Shown here piece by piece: positions 10,445-21,020 of a stretch of 64,000 nt of DNA. Both the position numbers and the translations under genes were made by a program. The notes below the pieces were generated by a model, which was not told the origin of the DNA, did no database searches, and saw only the letters and a list, made by a program, of their open reading frames with translations. Location of the stretch: positions 55,020,025-55,084,024 of the forward strand of contig CP136068.1 in the NCBI GenBank assembly GCA_032622095.1, given 5' to 3'. The stretch comes from Siphonodentalium dalli. Taxonomy: Eukaryota > Mollusca > Scaphopoda > Gadilida > Siphonodentaliidae. Position 1 is the first letter of the stretch, and the number at the start of each line of letters is the position of its first letter.

Positions 10445-13442
10445 AGTGCATTCATCCCAAACAATGAGGTCACATTTCTGGAGAAGGGTAGCCAGACCTG
10501 TCCCTTTTCTAACGGCGCAAGTCGGTTGTTCGTTGCTGTTTAGATTCAATGGAATCTTGAATGTCGATTGTGCAGTTGTTCCTCCGGGCAAGAGTGTTGC
10601 AGCGATACCGGACGACGCGACGGCAATAGCGATTCTGCCCTGCTGCCTAAGCTTAGCAAGAATCAGACTCATTACAAAAGTCTTTCCAGTTCCACCGGGC
10701 GCATCGATAAAATAAATATGACCCAGTCGACCAACAGCGCTACGCATGGTTGTTTCGAAACAAAGCCGTTGCTCAGGCAAAAGATTCGGCTCACTCGTTC
10801 TCACAATATCATTGAGACATTCGACGTCGTAGGACATTTCTCTCAGCAATTCTCGAGGTATAGCCGATGTGTTTGTTCGCTCGGTGGTCGGCAGACCGAA
10901 TCTGTCGAGGTTCTGCCCACCGAGACTCAAAATCTTGTCCTCGATTTGAATCAGAGCAGAATTAAAGACCTCGTCTGTGAAGCGGACTTCGAGATCAGGG
11001 TTCCGTTTCTGGAGGTCGAACCTGAGATCTTCCGAAAGATCCTCTCTAAATTCCAGCCACAGCTGCAGTGGACTGCCAACACCGCACATGTAAATTAATG
11101 TTGCAAAAAGGTTCCTCATTTTCCTCGGAGATTTTGAAACAGACGCCTCGGTCATGGTAGACTGCCACTGCTGGTCGTCTTCCAGCAAACCACGATGCAA
11201 GCATGTCTCTCGAAATGTGGTCAAGACCTGTCCGTCGACGGTTCTCAAGAAGTCAAAGGAGATGGGGCCACGAACCTCATGCAACAATAGTCTGAGAAAG
11301 AAGCATTCCTGCTGGGTGGAGTGTACAGTGTACACTCTACCAAGTGCTGGGTCTTTGAAAACACACGCCCATCCGTCTACGGGCTGGCCTCTTTTTCGGC
11401 GGTTCCATTTGTGGTTCGACCAGGTATAATATGACGGAACCTCACAATAGAGAAGTGTCCTGGCAAAATCGTCGATACGACACAGTTCAAAAAACCCAGT
11501 AAGTGTTGTTTGCTTAGGGGCAGCAGCAATTTGTGCAGCCGTCTGTTCAGTAAAATAAACTCGCTGTCCGTTCTCCAAATGCACTGCCAATTTAATGACG
11601 GCGGGTGTCCTTTCGTGGATTGCAAAATCGAAAATTCGCCAGAAGGCCTCATTCGAACTAATATATCGCCCATGTTGGAATTGTGATACCTCGTCATTGG
11701 AGTTTTTGTTTTGTTCGGCAAAAACAGCAGCATCGGATCCCTTGTTAATATATTTACAGATGTATTTTATTGCCTCGACATAATTGCAGAACTCAACATT
11801 TATGTGTGCATTGAAAATTTTGCTGAGCAAGGGACAATAGGGAACGATCCATCTGTTGTCAATCACAACATCACTACCATTACACCTCACAGTGGCAGTA
11901 AAGCCGCCTTCTCCCGGCTTCCTCCTCCTGTATAAGTTATAACGGATATCCGTCATGTCCTGTTTGTGTCTCTGGAAGAAACGGCGTATGGTAACGTTTC
12001 GAACAACGTCCGTCAGACATGCATGACGAGTTTCGATTGAAGGCACCACAGGGACCATGGACCATCTGTTTCCTCACTGTTTCGGAGAGAACGGGATCTT
12101 CGTCGCGATCCGGGAGCTCTGCTGAGAGGAATAGATCGATGTAATCTGGATGCAATTTTTCTGCTAGCCAAGTCAAAATATGAGCGTGGGGCAACCCTCG
12201 CTTCTGCCACTCAACCGTATACATGTCACAGATCATTCGACCGAATACATGATGTTTCTTTATGAAGGACATCAACTTTCCCAGTTTCAGATGGAACACC
12301 CGCGCTATTATGTCATGCCTGTCTTTATGTGTCTGACCATCAAAAATAGCCCCGTTTATTTCATCCCATGCTGGATTGCAAGTAAACGTGATGAAAATAT
12401 CAGGTCTGCCGAAGTGTCTTACAAACGTCAAGGCATCCTGTGTTTTTTCCTGCATATAGCGAGGACTGCCAGTGAACGTTGCAGGCAGGATGCAGAGCTG
12501 ACCAGCACCGCCTCTACCTCCATCATTATTGATGCTGTCGCATAGGTGTATGTACGAATCAGCTCTTAGTTCCTTTTGGTGCGTGCGGATATAGAAGAGC
12601 CTCTCTTCTTCGATCTTGGCATACATATCCACAACGAATTGATTGAATAGACTGCGGCCTCGATGGAGGGCACTGAACTTATCTAAACGAACATAAAATG
12701 GTAGGAATAGAAATCCTTACATGAAACTTTGCGAGGGCCAGATGCGTGAGGTATGTTAAGTCGGTAACCGTCTTGGCCTTTCACAAAGAATATGGGGTAT
12801 TGTAAAGGGTCATAAGGACGATGTGTGACACATATGCGCTTCAAACTACCATCCCTGCTCTTGAGCACAATGTCTCGTGGCCCGTATTGTGCACCAGCTA
12901 ATACGACCGCAATTTCATTGCATTCAGGTGCATTGAAGCGACGTGGATGCTGAACATCGGGCATCTTATTGGCATCAATAAAAACCGTCATGTTTGCTGA
13001 TGGATGTAATTCGAGAGCATATTTCAAGGATCTGACATACGCGTTTTCTGCGTGCAGCAATTCCTGAATGAGGAAAATAACTTCTGGGCGAGTTCCGCTA
13101 GCGTGCGAGTGTTGCGAATCTCAGCCTCTCGTTCAGAGTCGCCAACAAAATATATCTGGAGGAAATGGGGTTGGTCATCTGCACCAGGTAGCAGGGAGCA
13201 TATCCTTTGATAAACCTGCCCCTGAACCTTGAATGTAGGCATGAAACACCCCTCCGTCATGACATTTCCACCAAATGACGTCATCTGGAACGCCGCATGG
13301 TATCGCCTGATGCTGGAGAGAAAGTGATTCCACCGTCAAGCCGGCAAATAAACCAAGCAAAGGCTGTGGAGTGTCTTCGAAATTCTCGAGTACAATTTTG
13401 CCATTTACACACCATATACCAGGCGATTCCCCCGGCCATTTG
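10445..13442 (-). pseudogene. Helitron Rep-helicase body, duplicate B
   Basis: Right-hand copy, immediately downstream of the N-terminal exon region in reading direction. It holds the same domains as duplicate A, with Walker A near 10696-10679 and a helicase frame open through IVWDECT at the duplication junction (about 10450). It then runs out of frame into the N-terminal CP-rich region of duplicate A, so this copy lacks helicase motifs after Walker B. A one-base deletion near 12692 breaks the Rep frame; duplicate A is intact there. It has Ser where duplicate A has Pro in the N-S-P-C-M segment after the HUH motif (12025 versus 9027), and where A has the 7518 stop it keeps a Cys codon (10517). 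It cannot encode a complete protein. Confidence 0.88.
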
Positions 13443-14261
13443 AGTGCCTCACACCGAGGACAGATGGCTGCCATGGCGCCAATCTGCACGTCAGGGGATA
13501 ACTGGTAATCTATATGAGGTAAGTAGGCTAAGGCGGCCTCATTCTATTGGTCACCATCACGCCGATGACGTCGATAATTAAAAGACATATTTCTCTCTGT
13601 TTCTATTCGACGTTCGCGTTGTTCGTCTGTTTCTACGGCTCGATAAGCTTGTGTTTGGACTGTATTAGAGTCTAGTCGACGGGCACATTGCTCATCCGTT
13701 TCGACCGCTCGAGAAGCTTGTGTTTGGACTGTATTAGAGTCGAGTCGACGGTCACGTTGCTCATCCGTTTCTACCGCCCGAGAAGCTTGTGTTTGGACTC
13801 TATCAGACTCTAGTCGACGGGCACGTTGCTCATCCGTTTCGACCGCTCGAGAAGCTTGTGTTTGGACTGTATTAGAGTCGAGTCGACGGTCAGGTTGCTC
13901 ATCCGTTTCTACCGCCCATAGAAGCTTGTGTTTGGACTATATCAGACTCGAGTCGACGACGGGCACGTTGCTCATCCGTTTCGACCGCTCGAGAAGCTTG
14001 TGTTTGGGCTGTATTAGAGTCGAGTCGACGGTGACGTTGCTCATCCGTTTCTAGCGCTCGAGAAGCTTGTGTTTGGGCTGTATTAGAGTCGAGTCGACGG
14101 TGACGTTGCTCATCCGTTTCTAGCGCTCGAGAAGCTTGTGTTTGGGCTGTATTAGACTCGAGTCGACGGTCACATTGCTCATCCGTTTCATGGACGCGAG
14201 ATGTCAACTTGCGCCGAACGTTCCTGCTTCTTTGACCGATATTCGATTTCTTGGGTGGCAT
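13443..14261 (-). pseudogene. Helitron Rep-helicase, N-terminal region (broken)
   Basis: Begins with ATG at 14261 (MPPKKSN...), followed by a basic segment and then a 23-residue repeat (ALETDEQRHRRLDSNTAQTQ-like). The repeat frame breaks at 13915-13920, where one unit is 70 bp instead of 69. Further on, a separate open stretch (13489 leftwards) carries ICPRCEALKW, the CxxC motif of Helitron N-terminal zinc-finger-like regions, then GKIVL and LLGLFAGL. Arg/Glu-rich N-terminal repeats and a CxxC motif are usual in this family. The region is unduplicated and joins duplicate B. With one body copy and the C-terminal part, the undamaged ancestor would have been about 1,600 codons, which fits the family. 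Confidence 0.8.
13600..14195 (-). repeat. 69-bp coding minisatellite (23-aa unit)
   Basis: Eight-plus copies anchored by gaagcttgtgtttgg at 13645, 13714, 13783, 13852, 13922, 13994, 14063 and 14132. Periods are 69, 69, 69, 70, 72, 69 and 69. Sixty-nine and 72 preserve frame; the single 70 breaks it. The array encodes the Glu/Arg/Gln-rich repeat of the Helitron N-terminus. Confidence 0.95.
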
Positions 14262-14439
14262 CTGTCCGATGCGAGACTTAGAACCAACAAAAAGAAACCC
14301 ACAACAAAGTTGGGTAAATATTTGACTAAAGTATATTATAATCTCAACAACTTACGACAGAAGGAAAATTTGTACAAAGAGGCAGTATTTCAGTTATTAA
14401 AACAAATCTGAACAGTCACAGTAATTAAATTATCTAATC

Positions 14440-15400
14440 GTCACTTAAATGGAAGATCTGAACAGTCACACACTATAAAACAGTCTGAATTCTCAATAGA
14501 ATCGTTGTGTTGATTGTAAAGAAACGGTTCGCTGGATAAAGAGTGTTATTCTGTTAACCAACCCGAATATGGGTAATATAAAGAGCGTTATTTATAAGAA
14601 AATTTAGCACTGCGGATCGGGATATATGAGTTTTGAAGTCTGAATTCACAAAAGGCAATTTAGCACTGAGGCTCCTCAATTTAGCAATTTAGCACTGCTG
14701 CTCATTGTAAACTATAAAACAGTGAACAGTCTGAATTCACAAACTATAAAACAGGTCAACAGTCTGAATTTATAAAAAAAGAATGTCAATGTCTCGCTAA
14801 GGCAATTTAGCACTGCGGCTCATTGTAAACTATAAAACAGTCTGAATTCACAAAAAGACAGTCTGAATATAGCAAAAGAAGGAAATCTGCATTGGTGTTA
14901 ACACGTCGAAATACTTGAGATAGAAATTTAGTGTGACTAAAACGCTCTCATTTTCAGCACATTATCGACTCAAAATGAAGCGATTGTTAGCAGATTATAT
15001 ACGTAAAATATAAGTTTTGTATAAGCAGAAAATGTGCGTATTTTTGGGAGAACAGACTGGGGAAATAGGCAAATCTGCATTGGTGTTAACACATCGAAAT
15101 ACAACCTAAGTTGATATTAAGAAATCGATGGTAGCTTGGCGTATTTTGGGAGAACAGACTGGGGAAATAGGCAAATCTGCATTGGTGTTAACACATCGAA
15201 ATACAACCTAAGTTGATATTAAAACAGTCTGAATAAATTCGCAATAGAAGCGTTGTGTTGATTGTAAAGAAACAGTTCGCAATAGAAGCATTGTGTTGAT
15301 TGTAAAGAAACGGTTCGCTGGATAAAGAGCGTTATTAGGTTAACCGATCCGAATATGGGAAATATAAAGAGCGTTTTTTTTGTAAGGGAATTTAGCACTG
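14440..15400. repeat. Complex tandem repeats, Helitron right flank
   Basis: No gene. The motif aatttagcactg recurs at about 14605, 14657, 14685, 14806 and 15387, several times followed by cggctc. Actataaaacagtctgaatt recurs four times or more. A 103-bp unit (ggaaataggcaaatctgcat inside) is tandemly duplicated at 15036 and 15139. A segment of about 140 bp at 14496-14636 recurs at 15282-15430. A stretch near 15105-15142 (aacctaagttgatattaaga...) resembles 5576-5613 of the left-flank minisatellite. Confidence 0.85.
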
Positions 15401-15643
15401 CGGCTCAGTGGATCCGGAGATATGAGTTTTGAAGGTGAAGGTCACGCCGCACGAACAAACGGATGGATCTATGTTGGTCCTCGGGTGATACTACGTACCC
15501 GTACCAAGTTTCGTCGAAATCGGTTCAGCCATTTGAGAGTCCATCGCGGCCACACACACACACCCTCACACACACACACGCACACACACACCCTCACATA
15601 CACAGACACACAGACACACAAACTTTCCTCAAATATATATTAG
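15401..15643 (+). repeat. Family C element, right part, interrupted
   Basis: Begins cggctcagtggatccggag, matching the middle of the C element at 4968, and continues through acgtacccgtaccaagtttc to a (CA)n tract and aaatatatattag. It pairs with the left part at 5347-5438. Confidence 0.75.
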
Positions 15644-15950
15644 ACTAGATGGGTACCCGTCCTGACGGGGAGAGTCGTTGTGTTTTTTTTTCACCAACAC
15701 CCCAAAAATGGTGGAAATCGGCCCAGCGGATACCGAGATACAGGTTCAATGTCATTTGAAAGGTCAAGGTCACGCCGCTACCTGTTGAAAATGTTTGGCT
15801 ACCCGAACCATCCCTGCCTACGAAATTTCATCCCGATCGTCCATCGGATACTACGTGCCCGTACCAAGTTTCGTCGAAATCGGTCGAGCCGTTTTAGAGT
15901 CCATTGCGCCACACACACACACACACAGACTTTCCTCAAATATATATTAG
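15644..15950 (+). repeat. Hairpin-headed repeat, family C (internally deleted)
   Basis: C head actagatgggtacccgtcct then gacggggag. It is shorter than the copy at 4647 because the middle modules are missing. Ends in (CA)n and aaatatatattag. Confidence 0.8.
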
Positions 15951-16424
15951 ACTAGCCGATGAGCCCGACGTTGTCCGGGCTATTAAAAAACCAAATTTCA
16001 AGTCGATACCTCTACCCAGCCCGACGTTGTCCGGGCTATTAAAAAACAAATTTCAAGTCCGACGTTGTCCGGGCTATTCATCCGGGCTATTCAGAAACCA
16101 AATTTCAAGTCGATAGCTCTACCTGTTTCCGAGATCTGGTCTGCGCATGCGCGAAGATGGCGTCGCACGGGCTCGGCGACCCGATAAAATTCGTATTCGG
16201 GGCAAGATACATTCACATACCAAATTTCAAGTCGATAGCTCCACCCGTTTCCGAAATCTCGTCTGCGCATGCGCGAAGCGGGCACCGCACGGGCTCGCCA
16301 ATACGACGTTGGTCAAACTACACACACGTACCAAGTTTCGTCCCGATCGGTCGAGAATCGTAGATTTGTATCAATGACATACAGACAAACATAGACAGAC
16401 AGAGGTCTTCGAAATATATATGAG
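15951..16424 (+). repeat. Hairpin-headed repeat, family B
   Basis: Head actagccgatgagcccgac. The hairpin plus start of the body is repeated three times (15951, 16015, 16056) before the main modules, suggesting slippage. Tail of CAGA units and aaatatatatgag. Confidence 0.8.
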
Positions 16425-16879
16425 ACTAGCCGATGAGCCCGACGTTGTCCGGGCTATTAAAAAAAAAACAAATTTCAAGTCGATAGCTCTACCCAGCCCG
16501 ACGTTGTCCGGGCTATTCAAAAAACAAATTTCAAGTCGATAGCTCTACCCGTTTCCGAGATCTGGTTTGTGCATGCGCGAAGCTGGCGTCGCACGGGCTC
16601 GGCGACCCGATAAAATTCGTATCCGGGGCAAGATACATTCACATACCAAATTTCAAGTCGATAGCTCCACCCGTTTCCGAGATCTCGTCTGCGAATGCGC
16701 GAAACGGGCGCCGCACGGGATCGCCAATACGACAACGTCCACCGCCTGGTCAAACTACACACACGTACCAAGTTTCGTCCCGATCGGTCGAGAATCGTAG
16801 ATTTGTATTAATGACATACAGACAGACAGACATACAGACAGACAGACAGACAGACAGGGGTCTTCAAAATATATATGAG
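16425..16879 (+). repeat. Hairpin-headed repeat, family B
   Basis: Same organisation as the preceding copy, with the head repeated at 16425 and 16494. Ends in a clean (CAGA)n run at 16820-16857 and aaaatatatatgag. Confidence 0.8.
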
Positions 16880-16972
16880 AATAGCTGGGTACCCGTCCTG
16901 ACGGGGAAAGTCGTTGTGTTTGTTTTTTTACACCAACGCCCCGAAAATGGTGGAAATCGGCCCAGCGTTGAC
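16880..16972 (+). repeat. Family C element, truncated
   Basis: C head and first module only, breaking at cggcccagcg where family P begins. Confidence 0.8.
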
Positions 16973-18822
16973 TTTGACTTCAGACGACATAAAGGGGTAA
17001 TTATGAGCAGTGAAGGGCGTTCCTTATCAGCATCTATATTAAGCTACTTTTACTTATGTATGCTGATGTCACAGTTTTAATTTCTAACACACGCGAATGG
17101 CTGCAGAAATCACTAGACATATAGTTTATACTGCACCGATAGAAAAAGTCAACATCCTGAAAACAAAACTATATATATATATATGTCGCAAGCCAAGACA
17201 CTCGGACCGTCTTAACCAATATTCATTGAATGCTAAAATATTAGACACATAGTGCTGCACAGTGGACAATTTTATATAACTTGGTTATAACTTGCCACAA
17301 AACTGGATCGTATGCCATGGAAAGGAACACCAAGTGCAAGTCATCAAAAAGAAAGACAGTAACAGGATACACCAAACATCAGAAATAACATGAAGAATTT
17401 CTTACGATCATTTACTGTATTCTAGTTGCCGATTACAAGGACATTTCAGACTTAAATTGTTGAACCTTTCAAAATAATAGATTTATGGACCCCCCCCCCC
17501 CAAGTGATAATGCGTGTGCTAAAATTAGGAAGCGGGCTGTCATGTTTAGAACAGAACTATTTCCGAAATAGAGAATGCCAATCAACCAATCATAAGCATG
17601 GATTAGGCTTATATAGTCACGGGAGATAAAATAATCGGCGACATTATATAGGCCGATATAATATTACAAATCTAATAATAAAAATCACAATTAAAGGATT
17701 ACTCCGGTCTAGATTTGTGTGTCGTTATCGATCGCCGCTAATCCACTGAGCACGGTGCCGAACATTGTGTGTGATAGACCGCCCGTAACTGAAGTTATGC
17801 CGATTTAAAGTTCCATCATGGATTATGCAGTCTGAATAGTTAATGTTTCCTCATATGACGTCACACGAGTGACTACTAGCGACCCGCAGTGTCAAACCTG
17901 AAAGGCTGACGCAATTGGCTTTTATCTACCGGCGGTAATCAATATAACAATAACATGATTTTTGAGGGCGTTATGGTTTATTAACGGCCCGACTGGAATG
18001 ATTAACAGCCCAAGGGCCTATTAGCGGCCCGAGACGAAGTCGAGGGACGCTAATAGGCCCGAGGGCTGTTAATCATTCCAGAGGGCCGTTAATAAACCAT
18101 AATGCCCGATGAAATCATGTTATTACTATTATTACCACAGTTTTGGACATTTGACCCATTTTAGGATTTAGTGGAATAATGAAGTAGATTAAGAGAGAAA
18201 TATTTTCAAGAACATTTAAGTTTGATATCATTTGACTTGTCAGCTGACACGGACTGACGGAGTCTCGAAAATAGGACAGGGGAAACCCCAGCATTGGAGA
18301 CGAGTAACAACCAATGAGAGGTTGACAGCTAAAAGTATCAATGCATACTTACGCTTGATACAATAATTCAATCATATATCGTGAATTCCAATCATAAAAC
18401 CACTATAGTGTCGAGGAAATCGGATACATCTTTTTATTTTCTTGAAATAAACACGCCATAATAATCGGAAGTTGAAGGGACGTAACTCTCGCGATAATAA
18501 ACGAGATCTATAGTTTCCGGGCGGCGGGCCGATATTGAACTAGGCTTCTCATTATCGGCCCGCGGCCCGCTGTTTTGGTAACAATACGCTATTTGGAACG
18601 CCCCGAAAAACATTATCAATGGCATAGAGAACGCCCTATAAAGTGGTAATAATAACTGATCGTTTATACAGAAACGGCTGGATCATCGAAAATTTGTATA
18701 TAGAGGTAATTTGAACAGGAAAATCTTATTAGATATAGGTCCCGTTGACATCACATGTCTTAAAGAGCGCTATTTATTAATAAAATAAAATCATTAATTA
18801 TATAATCAAAATGGTTGCAATC
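16973..18822 (+). repeat. Family P segment, copy 1
   Basis: Direct duplicate of 18884-19700. Shared blocks: 16974-17463 with 18884-19378, 17797-17945 with 19381-19528, and 18645-18822 with 19523-19700. Copy 1 carries two stretches absent from copy 2: about 333 bp (17464-17796, including a C12 run near 17491) and about 700 bp (17943-18640). No gene is recognised. Confidence 0.85.
17943..18640. mobile_element. Insertion in family P with foldback terminus
   Basis: Present in P copy 1 and missing in copy 2, where the site reads gcggtaatcaataactgatcg. The insert is flanked by ATA on both sides, a possible 3-bp target duplication. Its first 195 bp (17943-18138) is an imperfect palindrome with arms of about 80 bp containing gcgttatggtttattaacgg and its complement. 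The opposite end carries agggcgtt in inverted form. No coding sequence is seen. MITE-like; superfamily not determined. Confidence 0.55.
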
Positions 18823-18883
18823 TGGTCGGTGAAAATTGAAACAAGTGGGGTAAATTGACCCATAGTGTCAAGAGTTAGATGCC

Positions 18884-19700
18884 GTTGACTTCAGACGACA
18901 TAAAGGGGCAATTATGAGCAGTAAAGGGCGTTCCTTATCAGCATCTATATTAAGCTACTTTTATTTATGTATGCTGATGTCACAGTTTTAATTTCTAACA
19001 CACGCGAATGGCTGCAGTAATCACTAGACATATAGTTTATACTGCACCCGATAGAAAAAGTCAACATCCTGAAAACAAAACTATATATATATGTCGCAAG
19101 CCAAGACACTCGAACCGTCTTAATCAATATTCATTGAATGCTAAAATATTAGACACATAGTGCTGCACAGTGGACAATTTTAAATAACTTGGTATAACTT
19201 TCCACCAAACTGACTCGTATGCTATGGAAAGGAACACCAAGTGCAAGTCATCAAAAAGAAAGACAGTAACAGGATACACCAAACATCAGAAATAACATGG
19301 AGAATTTCTTACGATTATTTACTGTATTCTAGTTGCCGATTACAAGGACATTTCAGACTTAAATGGTTGAATTGTTGAATTTATGCCGATTTAAAGTTCC
19401 ATCATGGATTATGCAATCTGAATAGTTAATGTTTCCTCATATGACGACACATGAGTAACTACTAGCGACCCGCAGTGTCAATCCTGAAAGGCTGACGCAA
19501 TTGGCTTTTATCTACCGGCGGTAATCAATAACTGATCGTTTATACAGAAGCGGCTGGATCATCGAAAATTTATATATAGAGAGGTAATTTGACCAGGAAA
19601 ATCTCATTAGATAGGTCCCGTTGACATCACGTGTCTTAAAAGGGCGCTAATTATTAATAAAATAAAATAATTAATTATATAATCAAAATGGTTGCAATCA
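18884..19700 (+). repeat. Family P segment, copy 2
   Basis: Shorter direct copy of 16973-18822 lacking the two inserts. It provides the empty site for the 17943-18640 insertion. No gene. Confidence 0.85.
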
Positions 19701-19796
19701 GATATAGTTTTAGAAAGTAGCTTACGGTAGTAGATATTCAAAAGTTCAGTATATTGGATATTATCTGTGAATATCGTCATCACATATCTTGTGATA

Positions 19797-19905
19797 TATT
19801 AGGGAGAGGAGGGTATTCTAAGTGATTTAGCACTTGTCCTCCAATCCCTTTTGTCATAAACTAATTTAATTTATGAACAAATAAATATGTTTAAAACAAA
19901 AAAAC
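19797..19905 (+). repeat. Non-LTR retrotransposon 3' tail
   Basis: A structured tail at 19802-19848 with nested pairing: GGAGG with CCTCC, and AAGTG with CACTT around a six-base loop. It is followed by ttttgtcataaac, aataaatatgttt and an A-rich end. It is the same family as the tails at 46933 and 47078, the first of which follows RT-derived coding sequence. Confidence 0.7.
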
Positions 19906-20649
19906 AAAAACAAAACATATCGTGTAGCGTTTGAGAAATGGGAGACTTGACCTATCTGTACTGACATGCCGGCGGTTTTGCACCAACCGCGTGGAATGCT
20001 CCATTTCTTCTTTGTAATCGATTCTGCGGCTGATCAGATATGAACTATTTTCGTCTTATCTTTAAAATCTGAACACACTCTTCGTGTTTCATCGATTCAA
20101 TTTACGGTTTCCATGAACTGTGTATCTTATTGTATCCACCTACTATTTTAATAGTCGTAGTACTCATGCTAACCCTCAATATGGATTCCTTTTCTCGTAC
20201 AAACGTACTACCAGTCCATCTTTAAAGTTCTAATGTAAACAATAGTTATTCCAGATCTAAAATAAGTTAACACCAGTCACGTTGGGCATTCTACGGCTTC
20301 CATGACTTTTAATGAGAGCCACTGGTTAATAATAAGAGTGCTTGATGTACTCAAATGATTGAAATGATATATATCGACCATTTCTATATATGTGATGTCC
20401 ATTTGCATTAATATTAAGTGGTACCGGTATATTATAGGGGATTACTTTGTAAGAAAATCGTTTATTGGATATTCTGGATGCGCGACTGGAGTAAGAACAT
20501 TTCTGGTGTCAGAATGCAAATGTACATTTATGTAGCCAATTTATACAGTTTTATAGGGTTTCCACCCTTTCTCGGGCCCGCAAAGTTGAGTCATAAAAGT
20601 ATGGTCTTATTTTATACTTGAGTTTTGGCGAACATATACAATTCATTCG
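19906..20649. other. No recognisable gene
   Basis: AT-rich sequence; nothing recognised. Confidence 0.4.
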
Positions 20650-20855
20650 ACGATGTGAGTTCGATATGACTGCCAGTAACAGTCAATGTGGTAAACACTC
20701 GTTGGTGTAATTCTGATATAACGGTCGGTAACAGTCAATGTGGTAAACACTCGTTGATGTGATTCTGATATGACTGCCAATGCGAGTCAATGTGGTAAAA
20801 ATTCGATGATATGATTATGATATGACTGCCTTTAATATGTGGTAAACACTTCTTA
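20650..20855. repeat. 52-bp minisatellite
   Basis: About four units with agtcaatgtggtaaacactc at 20681, 20733 and 20785, and a shortened last unit near 20828. Period 52 bp. Confidence 0.9.
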
Positions 20856-20889
20856 CCTTATAATATGGGATGGGTTATCTCACTTGACT

Positions 20890-21020
20890 AATCGCGATAG
20901 AAGTGCTATCGAAACAAAATGGATTAAAGCTAACTACATTTTGTATTCTGGTCGCCATCGAAGTGCCATCGAAAAAAATGGATCAAAGCTAACTGCATTT
21001 TCCATTCTGGTCGCCATCGT
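20890..21020. repeat. 60-bp tandem duplication
   Basis: Two copies of a unit with aagtgctatcg, ggattaaagctaactac and attctggtcgccatcg (20901 and 20961), plus the start of a third. Confidence 0.9.

Larger units (their letters stand above)
7446..13442. repeat. Tandem duplication, 2,999-bp period, two copies
   Basis: 7446-10444 and 10445-13442 are almost identical. I count five substitutions (at 7518, 7800, 9027, 9893 and 9898 of the left copy) and a single-base deletion in the right copy near 12692. The pentamer AGTGC occurs at 7446, 10445 and 13443, that is at both parental breakpoints and at the junction. This is consistent with a microhomology-mediated or replication-slip event, or with an assembly duplication. 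Confidence 0.92.
5439..15400 (-). mobile_element. Helitron-bearing insertion block, decayed
   Basis: The block contains a minus-strand Rep-helicase coding region (14261 down to 6503) flanked on both sides by tandem repeats. Helitron identity is clear from the HUH motif, the two-tyrosine motif and the fused Pif1-like helicase. Exact termini are unresolved: I do not see a convincing CTRR end with hairpin on the left, nor a 5' TC start on the right. The block boundaries are inferred from where the interrupted family C repeat stops and resumes. The coding region has several frameshifts, one nonsense codon, a helicase deletion and a 3-kb internal tandem duplication, so it is not autonomous. Confidence 0.75.

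Noticed and set aside
7569-12545. Plus-strand open frames of 60-176 codons across the Helitron, repeated in both duplicates
   Set aside because: They are antisense to the Rep-helicase frame, carry no motifs, and recur only because the DNA is duplicated.
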